Positions 1 to 5,692 of a DNA stretch of 6,588 nucleotides are shown in pieces. A program made the position numbers and the translations under genes. A model generated the notes under the pieces. That model was not told the origin of the DNA. It saw only the letters and a list, made by a program, of their open reading frames with translations, and searched no databases. Source of the DNA: Acidobacteriota bacterium (GTDB lineage Bacteria; Acidobacteriota; Blastocatellia; RBC074); the NCBI GenBank assembly GCA_017991275.1, contig JAGNMH010000317.1, forward strand, positions 1 to 6,588, given 5' to 3'. The stretch's first letter is position 1; each line of letters opens with the position of its first letter.

Positions 1-1
1 T

Positions 2-235
2 TCGTGGGGAATTTTGCCGCAGGGTATTTACTTCATCGCGCGGGAAGACGCGCCGCACCAGACAATCCGTTTTTTCAGCTTCGCCACCCGCCACATCACC
101 ACACTGGCGACGGTCGAAAAAGCGCCGCTTGATGGACAGCCCGGGCTGGCGCTGTCGCCGGACGGTCACTGGCTGCTTTATGCCCAACGCGATCAAATCA
201 TCAACGATCTGATGCTGATGGAAAATTTCCGGTAA
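2..235 (+). CDS. C-terminal end of a PD40/TolB-like beta-propeller protein (5' end outside window)
   Basis: The reading frame is open from the left edge and ends at TAA 233-235, so only the last 77 residues are present. The visible part has GIYFIAR, then a strand-rich stretch, then the hallmark LALSPDGHWLLYAQRD and the ending DLMLMENFR. The SPDG-x-WLLY pattern is the blade signature of PD40/WD40-like propellers related to TolB. In Acidobacteriota this exact type of ending is common in large proteins that carry an N-terminal winged-helix DNA-binding domain or a Ser/Thr kinase domain followed by the propeller. Which N-terminal domain is present here cannot be seen. The propeller probably senses or binds a ligand or protein; no catalytic function is expected from this part. 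A hairpin with a T run follows 38 bases after the stop. The propeller call is firm; the full-protein identity is inference. Confidence 0.72.
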   Translation, partial: SWGILPQGIYFIAREDAPHQTIRFFSFATRHITTLATVEKAPLDGQPGLALSPDGHWLLYAQRDQIINDLMLMENFR

Positions 236-273
236 GTGGGCAAAACGAAACCAAAGGCTTTGGAAGAAAATCG

Positions 274-304
274 AGGTCTGCTGAGTCTAAACAGCAGACC
301 TTTT
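274..304 (+). terminator. Intrinsic terminator or attenuator hairpin before the permease gene
   Basis: A perfect 10-bp stem (274-283 pairing with 292-301, arm AGGTCTGCTG) encloses an 8-base loop and is followed by a T run ending at 304. It fits a Rho-independent terminator for the propeller gene on its left, although four Ts is a short run. Only 19 bases separate it from the permease ATG, so it could instead act as a read-through regulator between the two genes. Confidence 0.65.
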
Positions 305-323
305 CAATCTACGGAGCAACAAG

Positions 324-2786
324 ATGATTTCAGACCTTTGGCAGGATTTACGCTACGGCGCGCGAACGCTGTGGAAACATCCCGGCTTTACTTTAATCGC
401 AGTGCTGACGCTGGCGCTTGGCATTGGAGCGAACACGGCAATCTTCACTGTAATCAACGGAGTCTTGTTGCGTCCGTTGCCGTTCGATCAACCTGAACGT
501 CTGGTGCGATTGTGGGAAAGCGATCCGCGTCGCAGCGCCGAAGCTCAACTTGTTGCTCCGCCGAATCTGGTGGAATGGCGAGCGCAGACTCATTCGTTTG
601 AACACATCGCTTACTGGTCAGGCACTGGCGATTTCAATCTGGTCACCAGCGACGGCAGCGAAAAAGCCAAATGCGCTTACGCCTCGTCTGAGTTGTTTGC
701 GACCTTGCGAGTGCGCCCGTTTCTGGGCAGAGCTTTTTTGCCGGAAGAAGATCAAAAAGAAGGCGCGCGCTCAGCCTTGCTCAGTTACGAATACTGGCAA
801 CATCGGTTTGCCGCCGATCCGAACGTCGTTGGACGAACGCTGACTGTAGATACCTTTGGCCGCCGCGTTTACACGATTGTCGGAGTCATGCCTCCGGGCT
901 TTCGTTTTCCCAATCAAACTGAAATCTGGTTGCCCGTGGGTTGGGATGGTTTGCCACGACAAAGGCGCGGCCCGTGGCTGTCGGTACTGGCTCGATTGAA
1001 AGACGGAGTGCCGCCGCAACAGGCTCAGGCTGAATTGAATTTGATTCAGGCCAATCTGGCTCAGCAAAATCCCGAAGCTCTGATTGGTTCGCAAGTCGCC
1101 ATCATTCCGTTGCTGGAACAAACTCTGGGGCGGAATCTGCGGCTGGCGCTGCTGCTTTTGTGGGGAGTGGTTGTTGGCGTCCTGCTAATCGCCTGCGCCA
1201 ACGTCGCCAACCTGTTGCTGGCGCGAGCGGCTGACCGGCAAAAAGAAATCGCCATTCGGCTGGCTCTTGGCGGCAGCCGATGGCGGTTGATGCGGCAATT
1301 GCTAACCGAAAGTTTATTGCTGGCTTTGATCGGCGGCGGGCTTGGAATCTTACTGGCGAACTGGAGTTTGAAACTGCTGATCGCCTTCAACGCCGACCAG
1401 GTTCAGCGCTTGAACGAAACTCGGCTGGACGGCTGGTCGCTCGGTTTCACGTTGCTGATTGCTTGTTTGACTGGCCTGATTTTTGGACTCGCCCCCGCGT
1501 GGCAAACGACGAAACCGGATTTGAATCTGGCCTTAAAAGACACTGGCAAAGGAGCGACCGGCAATTTACAACACAGCCGTTTGCGCAGTTTGCTTGTCGT
1601 TACCGAAGTCGCGCTTTCGCTGATCCTCTTGGTTGCGGTCAGTTTGATGCTGCGCAGCTTCGCGCAAATGACGCGGGTCAATCGAGGCTTTGAACCGGAA
1701 CACTTGGTGACCGCCAAACTGGATTTTTCCATTTCAGGATTTACGACCTGGGTCAGAGCCACGGAAACTCGTCCGCAAGTCACCGTCCGCGAATTGATCG
1801 GGCGTTTGCAAAATCAGCCCGGAGTTCAATCCGTCGCCGCCGTCAGCGACAAAGCCGGAATGACAATCACCGTCGAAGGTCGTCAGACAGGCATCGAAAG
1901 CGATTATCCGCGCGCCAGTTTTCAAGCCGTCACGCCGGATTATTTCCGAGCGATGAGCATTCCGTTGCTGCGTGGCCGCACGGTCAGCGAAAGCGATACG
2001 CTGGAAAACCCGCGAGTCGCCATCCTCAGTGAAGCAATGGCCAAACGGCTCTTCGGCAACGCTGACCCAATCGGCAAACGCATTCACCCCAGCCGCTTGA
2101 ATCCGGGGCAGGTTGCCGAACCAGACCGTTGGACGAATGTTTCCAACTGGACGGAAATCATAGGCGTGGCGGCGGACGTGAAAAGCCTGAACCTCGACCC
2201 GCAGATTGAGACAAATGTTTATGTGCCTTACTGGCAATGGCCCATGCAATCGCCAACGCTGGCCGTGCGAACGATTGGCAATCCGGCCAATCTGACGGCG
2301 GCCATCACCACAGAGGTCAAAGCTCTAAACAAGGGACTGCCCGCGCCGAAAGTGCAAACAATGAAGGAGCGGTTGGCCGATGTAGTCGCCGAACCTCGAT
2401 TTCAAACCTTGCTGCTGAGCCTGTTCGGGCTGGTCACAATCCTGCTGGTAAGCGCAGGCGTTTACGGAGTGGTGTCTTATTCCGTCGCTCAACGCACACA
2501 TGAAATCGGCATTCGCATGGCTTTGGGAGCGCCGCCGCAGACTGTCTTGAAACTGATAACCGGCCAAGGTCTGAAACTGGCATTGGCCGGAATCTTATTG
2601 GGTCTGGCGGGAGCATTGGCTCTGACAGGTTTACTTAAAACACTGTTGTTCGGAATCAGCCCAACCGACCCTTTATCTTTTGTGCTGGCGGCATTGTTGC
2701 TGGCAGGAGTGGTGGCATTGGCCTGTTACCTGCCAGCACGCAGGGCGACTGAAATTGACCCGCTGCAGGCGTTGCGGCACGAATAA
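324..2786 (+). CDS. ABC transporter permease, ADOP (acidobacterial duplicated orphan permease) type, MacB/FtsX-like
   Basis: This is an 820-residue inner-membrane protein of the MacB_PCD/FtsX superfamily, present as two fused copies. Copy one: membrane helix at about 21-43 (opening DLWQDLRYGARTLWKHPGF is typical of ADOP), periplasmic MacB_PCD-like domain about 50-265, then FtsX-type helices about 273-299, 328-350 and 371-393. Copy two: helix about 422-444, periplasmic domain about 450-690, and helices about 694-720, 748-770 and 784-804. The copies are visibly related: KEIAIRLALGGSRW near 307 matches HEIGIRMALGAPPQT near 726, the cytoplasmic loop that contacts the ATPase in this superfamily. 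The C-terminus PARRATEIDPLQALRHE is the usual family ending, and the length is normal. The start ATG at 324 has a GGAG ribosome site (313-316) seven bases upstream. No ATPase gene lies next to it in the window. MacB-like proteins transmit mechanical work across the membrane for efflux or lipoprotein/peptide export; the substrate here is unknown. Confidence 0.95.
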   Translation: MISDLWQDLRYGARTLWKHPGFTLIAVLTLALGIGANTAIFTVINGVLLRPLPFDQPERLVRLWESDPRRSAEAQLVAPPNLVEWRAQTHSFEHIAYWSGTGDFNLVTSDGSEKAKCAYASSELFATLRVRPFLGRAFLPEEDQKEGARSALLSYEYWQHRFAADPNVVGRTLTVDTFGRRVYTIVGVMPPGFRFPNQTEIWLPVGWDGLPRQRRGPWLSVLARLKDGVPPQQAQAELNLIQANLAQQNPEALIGSQVAIIPLLEQTLGRNLRLALLLLWGVVVGVLLIACANVANLLLARAADRQKEIAIRLALGGSRWRLMRQLLTESLLLALIGGGLGILLANWSLKLLIAFNADQVQRLNETRLDGWSLGFTLLIACLTGLIFGLAPAWQTTKPDLNLALKDTGKGATGNLQHSRLRSLLVVTEVALSLILLVAVSLMLRSFAQMTRVNRGFEPEHLVTAKLDFSISGFTTWVRATETRPQVTVRELIGRLQNQPGVQSVAAVSDKAGMTITVEGRQTGIESDYPRASFQAVTPDYFRAMSIPLLRGRTVSESDTLENPRVAILSEAMAKRLFGNADPIGKRIHPSRLNPGQVAEPDRWTNVSNWTEIIGVAADVKSLNLDPQIETNVYVPYWQWPMQSPTLAVRTIGNPANLTAAITTEVKALNKGLPAPKVQTMKERLADVVAEPRFQTLLLSLFGLVTILLVSAGVYGVVSYSVAQRTHEIGIRMALGAPPQTVLKLITGQGLKLALAGILLGLAGALALTGLLKTLLFGISPTDPLSFVLAALLLAGVVALACYLPARRATEIDPLQALRHE

Positions 2787-2808
2787 ACAAGAAGCCAGGA
2801 ACTAATAC

Positions 2809-2857
2809 AAAAAAAGGCTCCTGCATTTGGCAGCAAGTTGCTGCCAAATGCAGGAGC
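2809..2857 (-). terminator. Strong Rho-independent terminator of the sigma-factor operon
   Basis: A perfect 20-bp inverted repeat (2817-2836 and 2838-2857) has a single base at its centre, so in RNA the innermost pairs open to form a small loop. On the minus strand the stem is followed at once by seven Us (the A run 2809-2815 on the plus strand). It lies 34 bases beyond the stop of the exported-protein gene, so it should end the minus-strand operon. On the plus strand the stem is followed by GCGCCTT, not a T run, so it would end permease transcription only weakly. Confidence 0.88.
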
Positions 2858-2890
2858 GCCTTAACGATCAAAGGTTTCCGTCTTTATCAA

Positions 2891-3880
2891 TTACTGCTCT
2901 TCAGTCCTTCTTTTCATCATTGGAACCATGCCCGGTTCTTTGATCGTGTAATCAGCTGGCACTTCAAACATAGAGCGGTCTGGCTCGCTGCGGTTGATGT
3001 TGGTCAGCCGATAAACCGTTTCGCCAGTGCGCGGGTCGCTGTGTTTGGTCAGGACAAGCACCTGCAATTCGGGCGAATACCATTCTTCTGAAACGATGTT
3101 GATGGGCAGGTCATTGCCGATGGAGTTGGCGGGAATCGTGACCGTAGTACGCTGCCCCTGGCACATGACGCCTTCAACCATTTGCTGCCCAAGTAATTCT
3201 TTCTGCCCTTCTTTTTTCCTGAGCATTCCCCCTGAATCAGCGATTTCCATCTTCTCTCTGGTTTTCATGTCTGTAGCCATTTTCATCTCTTTTTCCGCAA
3301 GCATCTTTTTCTCTGCGATGGCACGTTGATCTTCAGCCAATTGAGCCAGTCGCAATTGCTGGCCTTCAACTACGACGCTTCCCTGCTGTTCGCCAGAAAG
3401 CGTTCTTTGCTTCATCGCTTGTTCGACAAGCTTCTTCTCTTCGATCGTTTTTAGCTGAAGGCTGGGTTGAGACTTAAAAGCCATGCGATGCTGCGGAACG
3501 AGAGAATAACTGACTCCACTGACAGGATCGCTGATGAATATCTCGTCCGCCACACCCGATATTTTGCCGACCATTTCACGTCGCGTGCGGCCTTCGCTGT
3601 CGCGGTAAACGGTGGTGATGGATTTATTTCTGATTCGGTTGCCGTCCGACAACAACTGCACTGTTTCGGCTTCGGCAATGGCCGAATAGGGTGAGCCTTT
3701 CACCACTTTGGTTTCAAACCTGAATTGTGTCCCCAGCGACTTGGCAAGTTCGACCTGAACCTTGTTGGCAATTTCCGTCCGAAGCTTTGGCTTCTCAGCA
3801 TCATCCTGTGCCAGCGCTCCCATAACCAGTATCGTCAGCAGGGCCGTGACAAAAAAACTCCATCGGAAAAATGTTTTCAT
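2891..3880 (-). CDS. Exported protein of an uncharacterised family, third gene of the ECF sigma operon
   Basis: I do not know a named function for this 329-residue protein. Residues 1-24 form a Sec signal peptide (FFRW, hydrophobic core VTALLTILVMG, cleavage motif ALA before QDD). An N-terminal domain at about 25-145 holds VYRDSEGRTRRE and ISDPVSGVSYSLVP. A charged section at about 145-230 is rich in Lys, Glu, Gln and Met and probably a helical or coiled-coil linker. A C-terminal domain at about 231-315 holds EEWYSPELQVLVLTKHSDPR, GETVYRLTNINRSEPD and FEVPADYTI; I have seen this pattern in secreted acidobacterial proteins of unknown function. The strand-rich ends with FEVPADY recall LolA/RseB-like or DUF4412-like folds, which is inference. 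The start chosen is 3880: AAGGAG sits six bases upstream, whereas an in-frame ATG at 3895 (five extra residues, ATGA overlap with the previous stop) has no ribosome site. It likely acts outside the cytoplasmic membrane as sensor partner or effector of the sigma circuit. Confidence 0.85.
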   Translation of the reverse strand: MKTFFRWSFFVTALLTILVMGALAQDDAEKPKLRTEIANKVQVELAKSLGTQFRFETKVVKGSPYSAIAEAETVQLLSDGNRIRNKSITTVYRDSEGRTRREMVGKISGVADEIFISDPVSGVSYSLVPQHRMAFKSQPSLQLKTIEEKKLVEQAMKQRTLSGEQQGSVVVEGQQLRLAQLAEDQRAIAEKKMLAEKEMKMATDMKTREKMEIADSGGMLRKKEGQKELLGQQMVEGVMCQGQRTTVTIPANSIGNDLPINIVSEEWYSPELQVLVLTKHSDPRTGETVYRLTNINRSEPDRSMFEVPADYTIKEPGMVPMMKRRTEEQ

Positions 3881-3886
3881 GACGTT

Positions 3887-3892
3887 CTCCTT
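3887..3892 (-). promoter_or_regulatory. Shine-Dalgarno AAGGAG for the exported-protein gene
   Basis: AAGGAG on the minus strand, six bases before the ATG at 3880, is the best ribosome binding site in the operon. Its first base lies within the anti-sigma stop codon (TGA 3894-3892), so ribosomes finishing the anti-sigma could re-initiate here. It argues for the start at 3880 rather than at 3895. Confidence 0.75.
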
Positions 3893-4656
3893 CATTGTGT
3901 TTTGGTGATTTGGTCGGCGGGCAAAAACCGAATGGCACGCGCCAAACCGTCCTGCCCAATTAAAAGATCAGCCTGCACCGTCTGTGCATGTGTTTCCGCC
4001 GTAAGCGGCAATCCAAATGGGATGAGCGAGGAAGCAGACATTTCAACCCGCACGACACGCCCGCTTTCCAGCGAAACCAATTCGCCTTCTCCCGCCAAAG
4101 AGTAAAAACGACCTGCGACGTCACCTTCCTGCTGCGCCATAGCCTGACGGACATGACGCCGCTTCTTTGGTGGTGGGGTACCTGTAATAACGGACGCCGT
4201 TTTCCTGTCAGCAACAGGCTGTTCGCCGTCCAAAGCTGGCGTTTCCACCGATTGTTTGGAAATTACCGGCTCTTTTGGTAGCGCCGGATTCGACTTAAAC
4301 CACATCATCCCTATCAGAATAATGACGACGACTGCGGCGACATAAGCAACGCCGGACTTCCATTGCCTGATTCGTTTCCGCAACGGCAACGACCTGGCGA
4401 CTGGCGCATTTCTTTGCCTGACTTGCGCGCGAAAATTCACCAGCAACGCAGATTCAACATGTGCTGGCGCTGCCGCGGCGCTGATTTCAGAGCAAACTGC
4501 GCGGATTCCCGCTATCAGCGCTTGCTCCTCAGCCAATCGCTCACCGCAAAGCTCACAAACGCGAGCATGCGCCAGGCTTTGACCGGACAAATCAGCATCT
4601 GTGAATTGATCGCGCGCCAAACCAATGACGTTCGATTCAAAGTCTTGGCAATTCAT
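3892..4656 (-). CDS. Transmembrane anti-sigma factor with zinc-finger-like N-terminus
   Basis: This 254-residue protein is a probable membrane-bound inhibitor of the adjacent ECF sigma factor. The cytoplasmic N-terminus carries H30-x3-C34-x2-C37 (HARVCELC), the core of the ZAS zinc-binding anti-sigma domain, with another Cys at residue 3. After a basic stretch (about 78-100, many Arg/Lys) a single membrane helix spans about 102-120 (VAYVAAVVVIILIGMMWF). The outside part begins with a Pro-rich, low-complexity linker (about 122-180, including PPPKKRRH) and ends in a small domain at about 195-247 with VVRVEMSASSLIPFGLPL and ADLLIGQDGLARAIRF, a pattern I have seen at the end of other acidobacterial anti-sigma proteins. 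The start is ATG 4656: it overlaps the sigma-factor stop as ATGA and has GAGG eight bases upstream (4668-4665). A GTG at 4665 is in frame but lies inside that ribosome site. The overlap implies translational coupling, suiting a sigma/anti-sigma pair made in balance. Confidence 0.88.
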   Translation of the reverse strand: MNCQDFESNVIGLARDQFTDADLSGQSLAHARVCELCGERLAEEQALIAGIRAVCSEISAAAAPAHVESALLVNFRAQVRQRNAPVARSLPLRKRIRQWKSGVAYVAAVVVIILIGMMWFKSNPALPKEPVISKQSVETPALDGEQPVADRKTASVITGTPPPKKRRHVRQAMAQQEGDVAGRFYSLAGEGELVSLESGRVVRVEMSASSLIPFGLPLTAETHAQTVQADLLIGQDGLARAIRFLPADQITKTQ

Positions 4657-5279
4657 GTAAAGCACCTCAAAAGTTGAGCATCCGGCGTCTCTGGATCAAG
4701 TTTGCTGACCGCTCGCAACCTTTCCAGCAGCAACGCATGCCCGCGATGCAACCGCGAACTTACCGTGCCCAACGCACAGCCCAGCACTGTCGCTGCGTCT
4801 GCGTAACTCAATTCCTGGAAATCGCACAGCACGACAACTTCACGGTAACGCGGGGGCAAAGACAGAACTGTCTGGCGCACCAACCGCGCCATTTCGTTGC
4901 GAGTGAAGTCGCCAAACGGATCGTCATTGGCAATCAAATTTGCCAATGGAATTTCCTGACTGTCTTCCTCCTCGCGTATGAGCGAAACGAAAAACCTGTC
5001 GCGCTTCAACCGGCGCAGAACATAGTTGCGGGCGATCCCATAAAGATAAGCCGTAAGCGTTCCGCGCGCCGGGTCGTATAAATGAGCCTCGCGGATCAAG
5101 ACCATAAATGCCTCCTGCGTCACGTCCTCCGCAATCGCAGCCGATCCGCTCATCAATAGCGCGAACCGATAAACCGCACCTTGATGCCGCCGATAGACCA
5201 TCGTAAATGCCTGGTCGTCTCCGGCCACAATGCGTTGCAGCAGTTCGCCTTCACTGGGAGCTGTTGAGTTCGTCATCAT
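4653..5279 (-). CDS. RNA polymerase sigma factor, ECF (sigma-70 family, sigma-E-like)
   Basis: This 208-residue protein has the two-domain ECF layout and normal length. Region 2 spans about 12-93: GDDQAFTMVYRRHQGAVYRFA, then AIAEDVTQEAFMVL (core polymerase contact) and GTLTAYLYGIARNYVLRRLKR (-10 recognition and melting helix). A short acidic linker follows (about 103-128). Region 4 spans about 132-188: LSLPPRYREVVVLCDFQELSYADAATVLGC, then the helix-turn-helix recognition part GTVSSRLHRGHALLLERL for the -35 element. There is no extra C-terminal domain. Translation starts at ATG 5279 or the adjacent ATG 5276; neither has a clear Shine-Dalgarno, unlike the downstream genes. The stop overlaps the start of the membrane anti-sigma, as in classic ECF pairs. 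It probably switches on genes in response to an envelope signal and may control its own operon; the target promoters are not known. Confidence 0.95.
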   Translation of the reverse strand: MMTNSTAPSEGELLQRIVAGDDQAFTMVYRRHQGAVYRFALLMSGSAAIAEDVTQEAFMVLIREAHLYDPARGTLTAYLYGIARNYVLRRLKRDRFFVSLIREEEDSQEIPLANLIANDDPFGDFTRNEMARLVRQTVLSLPPRYREVVVLCDFQELSYADAATVLGCALGTVSSRLHRGHALLLERLRAVSKLDPETPDAQLLRCFT

Positions 5280-5304
5280 CGGTTAAAGTCACCAACCATC
5301 GCGT

Positions 5305-5353
5305 GATATTGGTTATTCGCTTGACGGGGTCAAAAACTTCCAAAAAATTTTTT
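5305..5353 (-). promoter_or_regulatory. Possible promoter of the sigma operon with A/T-rich upstream element
   Basis: On the minus strand TTGACC (5333-5328) resembles a -35 box. A weak -10 candidate, CAATAT (5311-5306), follows after 16 bases and would start RNA about 20 bases before the sigma ATG. The self-complementary A6T6 tract (5353-5342) ends 8 bases upstream of the -35 candidate, where an UP element or a DNA bend would sit. The -10 matches only half the sigma-70 consensus, so this is tentative. Confidence 0.28.
5308..5326 (+). repeat. 19-base direct repeat, copy 1 (candidate operator)
   Basis: This copy matches 5451-5469 at 17 of 19 positions, with TCGCTTGACG identical in both. It overlaps the possible sigma-operon promoter, between the -35 and -10 candidates and into the latter, and its right end forms half of the palindrome TTGAC-GGG-GTCAA. 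That is a natural position for a regulator site, but the protein that would bind is unknown. Confidence 0.45.
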
Positions 5354-5450
5354 CCACAACATTTGGCAACCTGGGAGCGGCAGGCCGCCGTGGTATCAGC
5401 AAGCATGACAAACTGAAATTTCTTATCACCCATCCGACTTGAAGAATCAC

Positions 5451-5469
5451 ATTGGTGAATCGCTTGACG
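5451..5469 (+). repeat. 19-base direct repeat, copy 2
   Basis: The second copy starts 143 bases after the first in the same orientation and differs at two positions. Here TTGACG is followed by CTTCATG rather than completing the palindrome, so the shared unit is the direct repeat itself. TTGACG (5464-5469) could also serve as a plus-strand -35 with CAAGAT 17 bases later, but that -10 is poor. Confidence 0.45.
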
Positions 5470-5692
5470 CTTCATGAACGACTGAGCAAGATGAGTCAGT
5501 CAAATACCGCCAAAAATAGAAGGCGCGATATTTATGGTTAGAGCGTCAGAATGCGAATGCCGCCGTGTCAGCAATCTTCGCGCGGAGATTGGGGCGAACG
5601 CGGATGTTTCTGAATAATCAAGGCCTTGCTGTTCGTCGCTTCCAGATCAAACCTTCGATGGCGGTGTTGCGGCATCAGTAAGCACAGAATCT

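Larger units (their letters stand above)
5280..5692. other. Divergent intergenic region between the sigma operon and the rhodanese lipoprotein gene
   Basis: I find no convincing gene in these 413 bases. They must contain the promoters for two divergent transcripts. The left part has an A6T6 tract (5342-5353), a TTGAC-GGG-GTCAA palindrome (5321-5333) and a 19-base direct repeat (5308-5326 and 5451-5469). A dyad GACTGA/TCAGTC (5480-5485 and 5496-5501, 10 bases between) lies just right of the second repeat. From about 5502 to 5692 I see only short, weak dyads such as CAATCT/AGATTG at 5572-5591, and no recognisable riboswitch or promoter. Confidence 0.7.

Noticed and set aside
236..496. An 86-codon plus-strand open frame starting right after the propeller gene
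   Set aside because: It begins with GTG next to the previous stop, runs through the terminator hairpin and overlaps the well-supported permease start in another frame.
1734..2249. A 171-codon open frame on the minus strand inside the permease gene
   Set aside because: It is antisense to a clearly conserved permease domain, its translation shows no recognisable domain, and no ribosome site or operon context supports it.
5251..5475. A 74-codon minus-strand open frame across the sigma-gene start
   Set aside because: It overlaps the sigma start in another frame, covers the candidate promoter region and has no recognisable motif.
5534..5617. A 27-codon open frame (ATG 5534, stop 5615) in frame with the rhodanese gene
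   Set aside because: It could be a leader peptide, but there is no ribosome site and no pattern such as repeated regulatory codons; in-frame position alone is weak evidence.
5502..5692. A sulfur-related riboswitch upstream of the sulfurtransferase
   Set aside because: I could not identify the conserved core of SAM-type or other known riboswitches, only short weak dyads.
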